Positions 25,464 to 36,059 of a stretch of DNA of 64,000 bases are shown here, piece after piece; the stretch's first letter is position 1; each line of letters starts with the position of its first letter. Origin of the DNA: Nocardia sp. BMG51109 (GTDB lineage Bacteria > Actinomycetota > Actinomycetes > Mycobacteriales > Mycobacteriaceae); NCBI RefSeq assembly GCF_000526215.1, contig NZ_JAFQ01000004.1, positions 1,674,001 through 1,738,000 of the forward strand, written 5' to 3'. A program made the position numbers and the translations under genes. A model generated the notes under the pieces. The model was not told the DNA's origin and ran no database searches. It worked only from the letters and a program-made list of their open reading frames with translations.

Positions 25464-26483
25464 TCACGCACCGCTTTCACCTTCCGGTCCGCCGCGCCGC
25501 GAACGGCGCGGACGGGATTCCGTCAACAGGTCGATCAGCGCGGTATCGGCGCCTGCGCGTTCGGCCGTACGCAGCGACAGGGCTCGATAGCCGGCCGCCA
25601 GCCGCGGATCGACCTCGTCGAGCGCGCCGAGATGGGCGGCGACCGCCTCGGTGTCGCCCCGCGCCACCGGACCGGTCAGCGCCGCCTGTCCGCGCCGCAG
25701 CGCGTTGTCCAGCGCCGCCGAGGCCAGCGGCGCCAGAATGCGCTCGGCCAGCCCGTTCGGCTGCTCGTCCACCTGCTGCTGACCGAGCAGGCCCGGGCCG
25801 TCGAGCGCCGCCCGCAGCGCGGCGACCGCGTCGACGATCAGCGTGACCAGGTGATTGCTGCCGTGGGCCAGCGCCGCGTGATAGAGCGTGCGATGTTCCT
25901 CGGGCACCCGCACCGGCTCGCCACCCATCTCGATCACCAGCGATTGCGCGATGGCGTAGCCGACCTCGTCGGCCGCGGTGATACCGAAGCAGGCATTGCC
26001 CAGCCGGACCACGTCCTCGTCGTGCCCGGTGAATGTCATCGCCGGATGAATCGCCAGCGGGCGGGCGCCGAGTTCGGCCAGCGGCGCCAGCACCGCGATG
26101 CCGTTCGCGCCGGAGGTGTGCGCGACGATCGTGCCCGGGCGCACCGCCCGCGCCGCCGCCAGACCGGCGACCAGACCGGCCAGTTCGCTGTCGGGTACCG
26201 CCAGCACCAGCAGTTCGCTGCGCGCGGCGACCTGTTCGGCCGGCAGGATCCGGGAATCCGGCAACCGGGTCTGCGCCCGCCGCACCGACGCGTCCGAAAT
26301 CGCGGACACGCCGAATACGACGTGCCCGGCACGCTCCAGCGCCGCGCCGACGGCCGAACCCACGCGTCCCGCCGAGACGATTCCCACCGTCAGGCGTGCG
26401 GGCGCCGGGTCATTCCCCGAAACACCGCCGCTGTCCGAAAGCCCACGGCCCGCATCGGGCCGCGAAGAATCAGAGGTCACCAT
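25464..26483 (-). CDS. Rossmann-fold and DUF2520 domain protein (Rv3603c-like)
   Basis: A 339-residue protein with an N-terminal NAD(P)-binding Rossmann fold (VGIVSAGRVGSAVGAAL, about 33-49) and a helical C-terminal DUF2520 domain (LYHAALAHGSNHLVTLIVDA, about 207-226). It resembles ketopantoate or prephenate dehydrogenase architectures. Its constant position next to panC in mycolate actinomycetes suggests a role in pantothenate metabolism, perhaps pantoate formation, but this is unproven. The first 30 residues are low complexity. Confidence 0.85.
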   Translation of the reverse strand: MVTSDSSRPDAGRGLSDSGGVSGNDPAPARLTVGIVSAGRVGSAVGAALERAGHVVFGVSAISDASVRRAQTRLPDSRILPAEQVAARSELLVLAVPDSELAGLVAGLAAARAVRPGTIVAHTSGANGIAVLAPLAELGARPLAIHPAMTFTGHDEDVVRLGNACFGITAADEVGYAIAQSLVIEMGGEPVRVPEEHRTLYHAALAHGSNHLVTLIVDAVAALRAALDGPGLLGQQQVDEQPNGLAERILAPLASAALDNALRRGQAALTGPVARGDTEAVAAHLGALDEVDPRLAAGYRALSLRTAERAGADTALIDLLTESRPRRSRRGGPEGESGA

Positions 26484-26620
26484 TGTCCTCTCGAAGTCGT
26501 TCCAGTCCCGCCGCGCGGGTACCGGACGTTATCGCTTCGAGAATAGGCCCGGCCGCGCACCGCGGACAGGGCCGGGGCCGGTGATGTTCCCCACCGCCGA
26601 CACGACCGGGGCGGGCCTGC

Positions 26621-27868
26621 TCAGCGGTTCGAGTTGTTCTGCTCCGAGCGGAGATTCGCCATGATCTCGGCCACCGACAGCTGGCGGCCCGGATGGTCCC
26701 CGCCGGACTCGATGCGGCGGCGGCGACGCGAACCCGCCGACGGCGACCACGAGGGCTGGGTTTCGCCGTCCTCGAAGGAGGACCGAGTAGCACTGTCCTC
26801 GAAGGAGGACCGAGTAGCACTGTCCTCGAAGGAGGACCGAGTAGCACTGTCCTCGAAGGAGGACCGAGTAGCACCGTCCTCGAAGGAGGACCGAGTAGCA
26901 CCGTCCTCGAAGGAGGACCGGGCAGCCCCGCCCTCGAAGGAGGACCGAGCCTCACCGTCCCCGAAGGAGGACCGGGCAGCCCCGTCCACCGCGGGACGGT
27001 CGGACAGCCGAACGGGACGATCGGTATCCGGAGCGGAGGCAGCGGTCCGGCCGTTGCTCCACGCGCCCGTATCGGCGCCGCGGTCGGCGGATCCGGCATC
27101 CGATGACGGCGGCTCGAATTCCCATGCGCGCGATCCGGATCGACCGGATTCGCCGGACTCGTCGTCGGACTCGGGCTCGTACTCGGCCTCGGCCCATGCC
27201 TCGAAGTCCGGCCGGGTGCGGTCCGGCGTCACGATGGACGTTTCGGCCGTCACCGGATCGTCGTCGGGGCTGGCGAACATCGGGGCTTCGGGGTGGTCGG
27301 ACTCGAAGACCGGCGTCAGCGATCCGCGCGGCACGGCGGGCACACTCCACGCGTCCCAGGTGTCGGCTTCCGGCGAGTTACCGTTCGCCCGCTTTCCGGG
27401 TAGTTCCTGAATTCGCACGGCGTCGGCGCGCAGGGCGGGCCGCTCCACCGGCAGTTCGCCGTCGAACAGCCGCTGCAGGCTCTCCCGGAGCACCGCGAGT
27501 TCGGCGCGCAGGGCGGCCAGTTCGGCGGCGTCGGCGCCGACCTCCTCGCGAACCCGGGCCTCGACCCCGAGTTCGTACTCGCGGCGGGCGTTGATCTCCT
27601 TCTCCAGCTGTAGCTCGTACACCGTTTGCAAACCACGCACCTTGGCCTGGTCAGCGGCCGCCTCGCGGCGGTACCGGGTGGCTGCCAGGACGCCGATCGC
27701 GGCCGCCCACAGGGCCGCCACCAGGCCGATGCGGATCAGTTGCAGGTTGTGGCTGAAGACCAGAAAAACACTGGCAATCAGACCGAGCAGAATCAATACA
27801 CCGACGACCAATTTTCCCGCGTCTACCCGCCGCCGACGGGAAGTACTGCTACGGGAGGGTGAAACCAT
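26621..27868 (-). CDS. Rv3604c-like membrane protein with 9-residue tandem repeats
   Basis: A 415-residue protein. After a basic N-terminus come two helices (residues 18-37 and 46-63), then a cytoplasmic coiled coil (AADQAKVRGLQTVYELQLEK to about 140) and a long disordered acidic region. Near the C-terminus eight 9-residue repeats such as SFEDSATRS occupy about residues 296-367, followed by a basic patch (GSRRRRRIESGG) and a conserved tail RQLSVAEIMANLRSEQ. The position between the Rv3603c- and Rv3605c-like genes is conserved. Function is unknown. The repeat is specific to this copy as far as I can tell. Confidence 0.85.
   Translation of the reverse strand: MVSPSRSSTSRRRRVDAGKLVVGVLILLGLIASVFLVFSHNLQLIRIGLVAALWAAAIGVLAATRYRREAAADQAKVRGLQTVYELQLEKEINARREYELGVEARVREEVGADAAELAALRAELAVLRESLQRLFDGELPVERPALRADAVRIQELPGKRANGNSPEADTWDAWSVPAVPRGSLTPVFESDHPEAPMFASPDDDPVTAETSIVTPDRTRPDFEAWAEAEYEPESDDESGESGRSGSRAWEFEPPSSDAGSADRGADTGAWSNGRTAASAPDTDRPVRLSDRPAVDGAARSSFGDGEARSSFEGGAARSSFEDGATRSSFEDGATRSSFEDSATRSSFEDSATRSSFEDSATRSSFEDGETQPSWSPSAGSRRRRRIESGGDHPGRQLSVAEIMANLRSEQNNSNR
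26768..26983. repeat. eight tandem 27-bp repeats in the Rv3604c-like gene
   Basis: A 27-bp unit, GTCCTCGAAGGAGGACCGAG followed by TAGCACT, begins at 26768, 26795, 26822, 26849, 26876, 26903, 26930 and 26957. The first six copies are nearly identical, the last two diverged. The unit contains the palindrome-like core TCCTCGAAGGAGGA. The frame is preserved (9 codons, S-F-E-D/G-x-A-x-R-S). Confidence 0.95.
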
Positions 27869-27941
27869 GCCCGACAGGGTAGCTCGGTTGACCGAATTCA
27901 GCTTGCGACCAGGTCGGAAGGCCCGTCCGCAAGGGTCGCTG

Positions 27942-28418
27942 TCACGTTGCCGGTTCGTCCGGAGGGTCGATCGGCGCGCGACAGCAATGCTCCAGCCACA
28001 GCGCGGCCGCCACCAGCAGCACGCCGGCCACGAGGCCGATGATCGCGCCCGGGGTGTCCGCGGCCGCCGCGCGCAGCGTCGACCGCTGCGGGAACACCCA
28101 GACGAGGAAACCCAGCCAGACGCCGGCGGCCAGCGAACCCACCTGCGCCGACGCCTTGGCCAGCGCCACCGCCCGCGCCACGGTGATCGGATGCAGATCC
28201 TTCGGGCCGTCCCCGACGCGCTGATCCTGCACCCGGGACCGGACGAGGAACGCCAGCACCACCTCCAGCGCGGCCACCGGATACAGGGACGCGCCGGCGA
28301 TCACGGAGATGGACGGAAAGCTGGAATACGCCCAGCGCGTGGCTACCCAGGCGACAACCGCCGCCAGCAGCACATTCGCCGTCAGATCCAGCAGCCGGGT
28401 CGGCTTCATGGCGTTCAT
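27942..28418 (-). CDS. DUF3180 membrane protein (Rv3605c-like)
   Basis: A 158-residue protein with four predicted helices (about residues 11-28, 35-55, 82-105, 120-142), matching DUF3180. It starts [12 protein letters not shown] with ATG 28418 overlapping the folK stop (ATGA), so it is part of the folate operon. The same arrangement occurs in mycobacteria. Function is unknown. Confidence 0.88.
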   Translation of the reverse strand: MNAMKPTRLLDLTANVLLAAVVAWVATRWAYSSFPSISVIAGASLYPVAALEVVLAFLVRSRVQDQRVGDGPKDLHPITVARAVALAKASAQVGSLAAGVWLGFLVWVFPQRSTLRAAAADTPGAIIGLVAGVLLVAAALWLEHCCRAPIDPPDEPAT

Positions 28419-28981
28419 GACCGGGTCCGATCGGATTCCGGCCGCTCCGGCGCGGCCGGTCGCAGCGTCAGTTCGGTGCGGTGCACCCCGGCGCGCTCGG
28501 CGGGGTGCAAGGCGGCCAGCAGTTCCCGCACCGGGCGCGGCTCCTCGGATACCTCGAGCACCGCCCCGGGATCCGCCTCGAGCCACGGCACCAGCACGAA
28601 CGCGCGATGGTGCGCCTGCGGATGCGGCAGCGTGAGCTCCGGATCGGTACTGCGGACCGGGTGGGCGCCATCGGTCCGCCGCTCCTCGCACCGGATCACG
28701 TCGACGTCGAGAGTCCGTGCGCCCCAGCGCACTTCGCGCACCCGGTCCGCGGCCCGCTCCAGGTCCCGACCGCGTCGCAGCCAGTCCCACGGACTCGCCA
28801 CCGGATCGTCGACCAGCAGGATCGCGTTGAGATAGGGCTCCTGCGGCACCGGGCCCCACGGTGCGGTCTCGTACACCGAGGACACCGCGACGAGGTGCGG
28901 GGCGAATGCGTCGACCACGCTGCGCAGATGCGCCCGGCGGTCGCCCATATTCGATCCGATCGACAGTACGGCGCGACTCAT
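28415..28981 (-). CDS. folK: 2-amino-4-hydroxy-6-hydroxymethyldihydropteridine pyrophosphokinase
   Basis: A 188-residue HPPK, which transfers pyrophosphate from ATP to hydroxymethyl-dihydropterin. It shows [14 protein letters not shown] at the start, the pterin/ATP segment [16 protein letters not shown], and [18 protein letters not shown]. The start overlaps folB by 4 nt and the end overlaps the DUF3180 gene by 4 nt, giving one coupled operon folE-folP-folB-folK. Confidence 0.97.
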   Translation of the reverse strand: MSRAVLSIGSNMGDRRAHLRSVVDAFAPHLVAVSSVYETAPWGPVPQEPYLNAILLVDDPVASPWDWLRRGRDLERAADRVREVRWGARTLDVDVIRCEERRTDGAHPVRSTDPELTLPHPQAHHRAFVLVPWLEADPGAVLEVSEEPRPVRELLAALHPAERAGVHRTELTLRPAAPERPESDRTRS

Positions 28982-29433
28982 CCGACCGTTCCCGTGCGAC
29001 TGCCCGACCCGGCCCGCGCCGGCACCGCGTCCGCGCCGTCGGTGCGGCTGCGCACGGCCACCACTCGGACGTCGCCGAAGGTGTGCGGAATCGGCGCCGA
29101 CGGCTTGTGCACGACCACCTCGGCGGCGGCGACGCGCGCATCGGCCATCACGTCGTCGGCGATCTCGGCGGCCACCGTCTCGATGAGATTGCGCGCCGGG
29201 CCCTGCACGATCGCCACCGCCCGGCCCGCCAGGGCGCCGTAGTCGACGGTGGCGGCGAGATCGTCGGTGGCCGCGGCCGCCGCGAGATCCAGCCGGAGGG
29301 TGATGTCGACGATGAACTCCTGACCGTCGCGACGCTCGAAATCGAAGCAGCCGTGGTGCCCGAAGGCGCGCAGCCCGCGCAGCTCGATGCGGTCGGAATC
29401 GGCCGGGCCGCGCTCGCTCCGCCGATCGGTCAT
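28978..29433 (-). CDS. folB: dihydroneopterin aldolase
   Basis: A 151-residue FolB, which converts dihydroneopterin to hydroxymethyl-dihydropterin. Family residues are seen in [20 protein letters not shown], in [17 protein letters not shown] and in the active-site [18 protein letters not shown] 29433 overlaps the folP stop by 4 nt; the product is about 20 residues longer than usual because of an Arg/Ser/Gly-rich tail. Confidence 0.95.
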   Translation of the reverse strand: MTDRRSERGPADSDRIELRGLRAFGHHGCFDFERRDGQEFIVDITLRLDLAAAAATDDLAATVDYGALAGRAVAIVQGPARNLIETVAAEIADDVMADARVAAAEVVVHKPSAPIPHTFGDVRVVAVRSRTDGADAVPARAGSGSRTGTVG

Positions 29434-30296
29434 CGAGCGGCCCCTTTCGCGCGGCGCCGGGCCGACCAGGCGTCGGTGACGGCGACGGCGTCCAGCGAAG
29501 AACGCACGTCGTGCACCCGCACGCCCCATGCGCCGTGCTCGGCCGCCAGCGCCGAGATGGTGGCGGTCGCGACCTCGCGGCCGTCGGGAGGCCGCAGGGC
29601 CTCGCCGTCCGCCAGCAGGGCCCCCAGGAACCGCTTGCGGGAGGCGCCGATCAGGATCGGCAGCCCCTGCGCGGTCAGCTCCGGCAGCGCGCCGAGCAGG
29701 GCCCAGTTGTGCTCGGCGTTCTTGGCGAAGCCCAATCCCGGATCCAGCACCAGCCGGCTCGGATGCACACCCGCCGCCATGGCCAGATCCACCTGGACCG
29801 ACAACTCCGCCAGTACCTCGGCGACCACGTCGTCGTACCGGTCGGCCGGACCGGTGTGCCGATAGTCGGCATCGGCGCGCCAATGCATGAGGATCCACGG
29901 GACCTCCGCCGACGCAACGACTTTCACCATATCCGGATCGGCCCGCCCGCCCGATACGTCGTTGATCACGCCGACCCCGGCATCGACCGCGGCGTCGGCC
30001 ACCCGCGCCCGCATGGTGTCCACGCTGGTCGGAACGCCGGCCGCGACCAGTTCCCGGATCACCGGAACCACCCGGGACGCCTCGGTCTCCGGATCGACGC
30101 GGACCGCACCCGGGCGGGTCGACTCGCCGCCCACGTCGATGATGTCGGCCCCCTGCTCGTACAGCCGCACCCCGTGTTCGACCGCCAGCGCCGGGTCCAG
30201 ATAGCGGCCGCCATCGGAGAACGAATCGCTGGTGACGTTGACGACCCCCATCACCACACAGGAGCGCCCCGCACGCGGAGTGATCAGACCGGTCAT
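29430..30296 (-). CDS. folP: dihydropteroate synthase
   Basis: A 288-residue TIM-barrel enzyme joining p-aminobenzoate to the pterin, the sulfonamide target. Signature loops: [44 protein letters not shown] and [10 protein letters not shown]. The start ATG 30296 is 10 bp from the folE stop. It is FolP1-like (in an operon with folE, folB and folK). Confidence 0.97.
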   Translation of the reverse strand: MTGLITPRAGRSCVVMGVVNVTSDSFSDGGRYLDPALAVEHGVRLYEQGADIIDVGGESTRPGAVRVDPETEASRVVPVIRELVAAGVPTSVDTMRARVADAAVDAGVGVINDVSGGRADPDMVKVVASAEVPWILMHWRADADYRHTGPADRYDDVVAEVLAELSVQVDLAMAAGVHPSRLVLDPGLGFAKNAEHNWALLGALPELTAQGLPILIGASRKRFLGALLADGEALRPPDGREVATATISALAAEHGAWGVRVHDVRSSLDAVAVTDAWSARRRAKGAAR

Positions 30297-30306
30297 CAGC
30301 CGCCGC

Positions 30307-30960
30307 TCACTTACGCAGGATCAGGTCGAGGGCCTCCGCGCGCGAGGACGCGCTGGTCTGCAGCAGGCCGCGCACCGCGGAGGTGGTGGTGCTGGCGCCG
30401 GGCTTGCGGATGCCCCGCATCGCCATGCACAGATGTTCGGCCTCGACCACCACGATGGCCCCGCGCGGATCCAGCTTGCGCATCACCGCGTCGGCGATCT
30501 GGCTGGTGAGCCGCTCCTGCACCTGCGGCCGCTTGGCATACAGGTCCACCAGCCGGGCCAGCTTCGACAGGCCGGTGACCCGCCCGTGCGGGCCCGGGAT
30601 ATACCCGACGTGCGCGACACCGTGGAATGCCACCAGGTGATGTTCGCAGGTGGAGTACAGCGGAATGTCGCGCACCAGGACCAGCTCCTGATGTCCCTCG
30701 TCGAAGGTGGTGTTCAGCACCGAATCCGGTTCGGTGTACAGGCCCGTGAACATCTCCCGGTAGGCGCGCGCGACCCGGGCCGGCGTATCGGCCAGGCCCG
30801 GACGGTCCGGATCCTCGCCGACCGCGATCAACAACTCCCGCACGGCCGCCTCGGCCCGATCCTGATCGAACGGCCGCCCGGTGTGGAGCGCGACGTCACC
30901 CGCCGCGACCGCGGAGGACGACCCATCGGACCCGGCAACGACACGGTTGTTGACCGACAC
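30307..30960 (-). CDS. folE: GTP cyclohydrolase I
   Basis: A 217-residue FolE, the first enzyme of folate synthesis. The zinc ligands Cys105 and His108 ([12 protein letters not shown]) and Cys178 ([11 protein letters not shown]) are present, so it is the zinc-dependent type IA. GTG 30960 is preceded by GGAGGTG at 7 nt, which decides the start over the longer frame. It lies 130 bp downstream of ftsH on the same strand. Confidence 0.97.
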   Translation of the reverse strand: MSVNNRVVAGSDGSSSAVAAGDVALHTGRPFDQDRAEAAVRELLIAVGEDPDRPGLADTPARVARAYREMFTGLYTEPDSVLNTTFDEGHQELVLVRDIPLYSTCEHHLVAFHGVAHVGYIPGPHGRVTGLSKLARLVDLYAKRPQVQERLTSQIADAVMRKLDPRGAIVVVEAEHLCMAMRGIRKPGASTTTSAVRGLLQTSASSRAEALDLILRK

Positions 30961-31090
30961 TCGAGGACACCTCCACAACTCAGTACTCGACGCGCCCGGC
31001 ATCACGGGCCGACGCCCCTGCAGCCTCGAACGCGACGGAAACACCGGCAATTCCCCGGCGCTTCAACAGTCGAGCCTAATCACCGGTCGT

Positions 31091-33466
31091 TCAGTGCCGT
31101 CCGTTCGGTCCGTCCCAGTCGCCGCCTTCCCCCTCGCCGTTCGGCTGCGGGTAGCCCTCCTGATCACCGGGACGGCCCCAGCCCGGGCGCCCGTAGCGCT
31201 GGCCGCCACCCGGCGCCCAGCCGCCCGGCCCGCCGCCGTAACCAGGGGCGGCCGAGCCCTGGGGACCCGAACCGGGCCGGCCGGACTGCGGATCCTCCTG
31301 CGGCGGCCAGCCCGGCGCCGACCATCCGGCCGGGGCGCCGTAATCGGGCCGCGACCCGTGCGTACCGCCGCTCTGACGCGGATACGCGGGTTGCTGATAG
31401 CCCGCCGGTCGCGGAGCCGGCTGGTTGTAGCCCGGCTGCGGATTCGGGTAGCCCTCCGGCGGATAGCCGTTGGCCGGAACCGGTTGCGCGGCGGCCTTCC
31501 GCACCGCCTGCTCCTGCTCGTCGGGCCACGGCTCGCCGCGCTCGGCGGCCAGCTCGCGCGGCGTCTTCACCGGCGGCCGGTCGGACGGGACGCGCTCGCC
31601 GAAGTCGTTGAACGCCGTTATCCGCGGCCGCTTGTCGACGGTCGACAGGACGCCCTCGAGCTCCCGGCGATGCAGGGTCTCGTTCTCCAGCAGCGCGGTG
31701 GCCAGGCTGTCCAGCTCGTCGCGGTAATCGTTGAGGATCGCCCACGCCTCGGTGTGCGCGGCCTCTATGAGGTTGCGCACCTCCTCGTCGATCTCGCGGG
31801 CGACCTCGTGCGAGTAGTCCGAGGCCGTGCCCATCGTGCGGCCGAGGAACGGATCGCCCTGTTCCTGCCCGTAGCGGACGGCGCCCAGCCGCGCGCTCAT
31901 GCCGTATTCGGTCACCATCGCGCGGGCGATCTTGGTGGCCTGGTCGATATCGGAGGAGGCGCCGGTGGTCGGCTCGTGGAACACCAGTTCCTCGGCGGCG
32001 CGGCCCCCCATCGCCATCACCAGGCGGGAGATCATCTCCGAGCGCGTCATCAGGCCCTTGTCGTCCTCGGGCACGGTCATCGCGTGACCGCCGGTGCGGC
32101 CGCGGGCCAGAATCGTCACCTTGTAGACCGGCTCGATATCGGGCATCGCCCACGCGGCCAGGGCGTGGCCGCCCTCGTGATACGCGGTGATCTTCTTCTC
32201 GTGCTCGCTGATGATGCGGCTCTTGCGGCGCGGACCGCCGATCACGCGGTCGACCGACTCCTCCAGCGCCGGACCGGTGATGACGTTGCCGTGCTCGCGC
32301 GCGGTGAGCAGCGCGGCCTCGTTGATGACGTTGGCCAGGTCGGCGCCGGACATGCCGACGGTCCGCTTGGCCAGGCCGTCCAGGTCGGCGTCGGGCGCTA
32401 TCGGCTTGCCCTGCGAATGCACCCGCAGGATGGCGCGCCGACCGGCGAGATCCGGATTGCTGACCGGAATCTGGCGATCGAAGCGGCCCGGCCGCAGCAG
32501 TGCCGGATCCAGGATGTCGGGGCGGTTGGTGGCCGCGATGATGATCACACCGGTGCGGTCGCCGAAGCCGTCCATCTCGACCAGCAACTGGTTCAGGGTC
32601 TGCTCGCGCTCGTCGTGGCCACCGCCGAGGCCGGCGCCGCGCTGACGGCCGACCGCGTCGATCTCGTCGACGAAGATGATGCACGGGCTGTTCTGTTTGG
32701 CCTGGTCGAACAGGTCGCGCACGCGGGACGCGCCGACACCGACGAACATCTCCACGAAGTCCGACCCGGAAATGGTGAAGAACGGCACACCGGCCTCACC
32801 GGCGACGGCGCGGGCGAGCAGCGTCTTACCGGTGCCGGGCGGGCCGTACAGCAGCACGCCCTTGGGGATCTTGGCCCCCAGCGCCTGGTAGCGGGCCGGG
32901 CTCTGCAGGAAGTCCTTGATCTCGTAGAGCTCCTCGACCGCCTCGTCGGCGCCGGCCACGTCGGCGAACGTGGTCTTGGGCATGTCCTTGGACAATTGTT
33001 TGGCCTTGGACTTGCCGAAGCCCATCATGCCGCCGCGACCACCGCCCTGCATGCGGGCCATGACGAAGACGAACAACCCCAGCAGGATCACCATCGGTAG
33101 CACGAACAGCAGCACCTGGGTGAACCAGCTGTCCTGCTTGACGCTGGTGTTGTACGGCGCGCCCGAGTTCTGAACGTCTCTCAGGATCTGCGAGGAGACC
33201 TCGCTGCCGCCCGGATATTTGGCGATGATCTGGGCCTGGCCGCCGGTCGCGTCGTTGCCCTTGTTCAGGGTGATGCGAAGCTGCTGTTCCTTGTCATCGA
33301 TCTGGACCTGCTTGACATTGGACTTGTCCTGGAGCTGGGTGAGCGCCACCGACGTGTCGACGTTCTTCCAGCCGCGTGTGTCGTTGCTGAAGTACGTGAC
33401 CAGGTAGATCACGAGCAGGATGCCCGCGACTATGGCCAGGTTGCGGAACACTGTCTTGCGGTTCAT
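31091..33466 (-). CDS. ftsH: membrane AAA+ zinc metalloprotease FtsH
   Basis: A 791-residue FtsH. Two transmembrane helices (about residues 9-26 and 114-137) flank a periplasmic domain. The AAA module has Walker A GPPGTGKT (208-215) and the second region of homology around residues 311-331. The protease has the zinc motif HEGGH (430-434). From about residue 645 the protein continues as a Pro/Gly/Tyr/Gln-rich disordered tail of nearly 150 residues, longer than in E. coli and similar to mycobacterial FtsH. It degrades unassembled membrane and some soluble proteins. Confidence 0.98.
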   Translation of the reverse strand: MNRKTVFRNLAIVAGILLVIYLVTYFSNDTRGWKNVDTSVALTQLQDKSNVKQVQIDDKEQQLRITLNKGNDATGGQAQIIAKYPGGSEVSSQILRDVQNSGAPYNTSVKQDSWFTQVLLFVLPMVILLGLFVFVMARMQGGGRGGMMGFGKSKAKQLSKDMPKTTFADVAGADEAVEELYEIKDFLQSPARYQALGAKIPKGVLLYGPPGTGKTLLARAVAGEAGVPFFTISGSDFVEMFVGVGASRVRDLFDQAKQNSPCIIFVDEIDAVGRQRGAGLGGGHDEREQTLNQLLVEMDGFGDRTGVIIIAATNRPDILDPALLRPGRFDRQIPVSNPDLAGRRAILRVHSQGKPIAPDADLDGLAKRTVGMSGADLANVINEAALLTAREHGNVITGPALEESVDRVIGGPRRKSRIISEHEKKITAYHEGGHALAAWAMPDIEPVYKVTILARGRTGGHAMTVPEDDKGLMTRSEMISRLVMAMGGRAAEELVFHEPTTGASSDIDQATKIARAMVTEYGMSARLGAVRYGQEQGDPFLGRTMGTASDYSHEVAREIDEEVRNLIEAAHTEAWAILNDYRDELDSLATALLENETLHRRELEGVLSTVDKRPRITAFNDFGERVPSDRPPVKTPRELAAERGEPWPDEQEQAVRKAAAQPVPANGYPPEGYPNPQPGYNQPAPRPAGYQQPAYPRQSGGTHGSRPDYGAPAGWSAPGWPPQEDPQSGRPGSGPQGSAAPGYGGGPGGWAPGGGQRYGRPGWGRPGDQEGYPQPNGEGEGGDWDGPNGRH

Positions 33467-33764
33467 AGAGCGTCGGCCGACGGGGCCAGTCCTTTCCGGT
33501 GTATCCGGTGCGTGCCTACGATGCTTCGGGCGGGTCCGCCTCCGTGCCGAAACCCCGGCGGGTCCGGCGGAACGGATGCGGACATGCCACGTTACCGCGT
33601 ACGGTCTACTCGTTACATCGCGCAGTTCGGCAGCTGATGCAGTTCAACTGGTAAACGGTCGGAGAACGCGAGTGGTTCCCGGCCTATCGGGCGGATACCT
33701 GGAGGTGTCAGCCCAAGTGGTAACAATCATGGCATGCACGTCCCATTGTGACCGACGACACAAG
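33467..33764. other. divergent intergenic region upstream of ftsH
   Basis: About 300 bp between the ftsH start and the hypothetical gene at 33765. It should hold both promoters. I see no riboswitch-like or repeated structure; base composition drops slightly around 33585-33730 (for example GTTACATCGCGCAG and GTGGTAACAATCATGG). Confidence 0.4.
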
Positions 33765-34703
33765 ATGAGCGCAGGGGGTATGGACATAGTCGAGCTACGG
33801 ACACCCACAGCGATTTTGCGTCACGGCGGCGGGCGCCTGCAGGTGCTGCGCCCCGGCGGGACCGACGGCGAGCGCGTGCTCGACGTGCCGATCTCCGATC
33901 TGCTCAAGGTCCGCCTGAACCGGCGCTCCGACGACGCCGTCGTCATAGAAATCTACCTGCGGTACCCCACCTCGCTGCTGACCGGCACCCCGGCCGATCG
34001 CACGCCCTTACCGGTGCTGATCGCCGAACACGACGTGCCGGCCGCCACCGTGATCGTGGAGCGGATCAACGCCCAGATCGTGGCGACTCAGCGCATCGAC
34101 ATGTCCATGCCCGACCTCACCCCGCCCGCCCCCGCCTGGGGCCGGGCGGGGCCGACCCGAGCCGACGTGGATCGCGCGGTGCGCCGGATGGTGCCCCGCC
34201 GCGAGGCCCGCTCGGCGATCGCCGACTTACATCGGCTCGTCACGCCGGAGGAATTCGCGCTGGAGACGGCATGGGTCGACGCCGAACCGCCGACCGGGCG
34301 GGGGCGCGGGCTGCTCGCGGTCACCACCGGACGGATGCTGTTCGTCTCCGGCGGCGGTTCGGGCAGCCACTATGCCTACGAGATGCCGGTGGCGGCACTG
34401 CTGTCGGCGCGATTGACCGACGACACCGGCAGCACCGGCGAATACGGCATCGACGTATCCGACGGCAATGTGACGCTGCACTTCACCGGCATCGACCGGG
34501 CCGACACCGACCGCGCCGTCGGCGCACTCACCTTCGCCATCCAGCGGGTATCCGCCGACGGCGCCGTCGCGCCGCCGGATCCCGGTGTGACACAGCTGTA
34601 TTCGGAATGGGAGCTGCTGGTGGAGCGGCACTCGCTCGGGATGGTCGACGACGCACAGTTCCAGCGCTACGGGCGCGGCATCCTGCGCTCGTTACCGGAC
34701 TGA
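33765..34703 (+). CDS. uncharacterised conserved protein
   Basis: A 312-residue soluble protein I do not recognise. It appears to hold two similar beta-rich halves: residues 6-100 (TPTAILRHGGGRLQVLRPGG, LLKVRLNRR) and 165-275 (GRGLLAVTTGRMLFVSGGGS, HFTGIDRADTDRAVGALTFA), each resembling PH-like folds. They are followed by a short-C-terminal-domain-like helix pair (QLYSEWELLVERHSLGMVDD). ATG 33765 or ATG 33780 may be the start; neither has a well-spaced ribosome-binding site. It is divergent from ftsH. Confidence 0.75.
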   Translation: MSAGGMDIVELRTPTAILRHGGGRLQVLRPGGTDGERVLDVPISDLLKVRLNRRSDDAVVIEIYLRYPTSLLTGTPADRTPLPVLIAEHDVPAATVIVERINAQIVATQRIDMSMPDLTPPAPAWGRAGPTRADVDRAVRRMVPRREARSAIADLHRLVTPEEFALETAWVDAEPPTGRGRGLLAVTTGRMLFVSGGGSGSHYAYEMPVAALLSARLTDDTGSTGEYGIDVSDGNVTLHFTGIDRADTDRAVGALTFAIQRVSADGAVAPPDPGVTQLYSEWELLVERHSLGMVDDAQFQRYGRGILRSLPD

Positions 34704-34779
34704 GCGCATACCGGCGGCGCCGGGCCCGTGCCATACCGGCGGTGCCGGGCCGTACTGCGGAGCCTCAGCCTGCGGAGCC

Positions 34780-35604
34780 TCAGTCGCTGGGCTGCAACGA
34801 GATTCGACGCCACGGGCTGGTCGGGCGCATCCACAGCCGGACCAGCTCCATGCGGCGGTCCACCCCGCCGGACTTGAGTTCGGCCAGATCCTCGCACGCC
34901 TGCCAGTAGGTCCAGCCGGTCAGGAACGAATCACCGAACTGCCGCCAGTTGCGGTACCGGCGCTGCGCCGGCGCCAGCGTCCGCATCACGTAGTCCCAGG
35001 CCACATCGGCATCGAGGTAGCCGGCGGTGAACGCCATCCGCGCCACCGCCACCACCCGGGCCAGATCCCACGCCTCGATATCGGAGGGCAGCGGCTGCAC
35101 CAGGTGCTCGATCAGGCCGAGCTTGATCGCCTGCGACCAGATGTCGTAGTCGCGCACCAGCGCCTCGGGATTGTCCATGCCGCGGAACGAGCCGACCTGC
35201 CGCAGGAACGCGCGGTGCCGGTCGGCGCGCTCGCCGAACCGGTCGCGCTCCGGGGCGTTGATGGAGGCCGACACCAGCGGGTGCACCAGGGCGTACAGCG
35301 GAGAGTGCATGCCGTCGAGCAGCTGCTCCATCGAGGCCATCGCCTCGGTGCCGTCGGTGATGCCCCAGGCGCCGGTGAGGGTGTCGATGGCCAGCTCGCG
35401 ACGGTCGCCCATCGGATGCTCGCGCTCGGGGCCCAGCAGCAGCGCATCGTGGAAGGCGTCCCAGCGCGACGAATAGAACGCGCCCAGCGACAGCGCGCGC
35501 AGCTCGTCGTCGGAGACCTGCGCACCGGACCAATGGTCCTCCTCGCGCCGGTCCAGCTCTTCGTAGGGGAAGGTGGTCAGCGTCGGGACGTCGCGGGCAG
35601 CCAT
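34780..35604 (-). CDS. DUF1266-like protein
   Basis: A 274-residue Trp-rich soluble protein. The pattern LTGAWGITDGTEAMASMEQL, WDLARVVAVARMAFTAGYLD, AQRRYRNWRQFGDSFLTGWTYW resembles DUF1266 proteins, in which such helical segments repeat. No catalytic residues are recognisable. ATG 35604 is the family-like start. It is divergent from the DUF2277 gene. Confidence 0.7.
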   Translation of the reverse strand: MAARDVPTLTTFPYEELDRREEDHWSGAQVSDDELRALSLGAFYSSRWDAFHDALLLGPEREHPMGDRRELAIDTLTGAWGITDGTEAMASMEQLLDGMHSPLYALVHPLVSASINAPERDRFGERADRHRAFLRQVGSFRGMDNPEALVRDYDIWSQAIKLGLIEHLVQPLPSDIEAWDLARVVAVARMAFTAGYLDADVAWDYVMRTLAPAQRRYRNWRQFGDSFLTGWTYWQACEDLAELKSGGVDRRMELVRLWMRPTSPWRRISLQPSD

Positions 35605-35762
35605 ATCTCCGATTGTGTCCCACCGCGCCGGATTGCGCTGCCTCCCCCGTCGCGTGTTTGCCACGACGCGCCCACGGGGTAGCGCGAGAGCGCAACACAC
35701 AATTTTCACATCAGTACAGTCTTAGCCTGTCGTGGCTGGGAACCTAGCGCTAATCTCTGGCC

Positions 35763-35999
35763 ATGAGTGGAAACATCACCGTCCTGCGTGGGCTCGAGCC
35801 CCCTGCGACAGAGCAGGAAATATACGCGGCCGCACAGGAATACGTGCGGAAGGTCGGTGGGCTGTCCGGCCTGTCGTCCACTACGAAGCCCGCCTTCGAC
35901 AAGGCCGTGGCGGCCGTCGCGGCGGCAACCACCACGCTGCTGTCGGAGCTGCCGGAGCGCGGCCTGCCGCCCACCACCGATTCGCCCCTGCGTCGCTGA
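35763..35999 (+). CDS. DUF2277 family small protein
   Basis: A 78-residue protein matching DUF2277: N-terminus ITVLRGLEPPATEQEIYAAA, then QEYVRKVGGLSGLS and a helical AFDKAVAAVAAAT segment. The usual MCRNI start is MSGNI here. Function is unknown in the family; it is small, soluble and helical. Confidence 0.85.
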   Translation: MSGNITVLRGLEPPATEQEIYAAAQEYVRKVGGLSGLSSTTKPAFDKAVAAVAAATTTLLSELPERGLPPTTDSPLRR

Positions 36000-36059
36000 C
36001 GAGCGACTCCGGTCCGGCGGATAGCGCGCCGACGCCCTCGGCACGGCGCCGACCGCTCG

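Noticed and set aside
26768..26983. 27-bp repeats as a possible CRISPR array
   Set aside because: There are no spacers: the units are directly head to tail, in frame and encode a protein repeat.
30881..33100. 739-codon open frame opposite ftsH and into folE
   Set aside because: Antisense shadow of ftsH; no recognisable domain.
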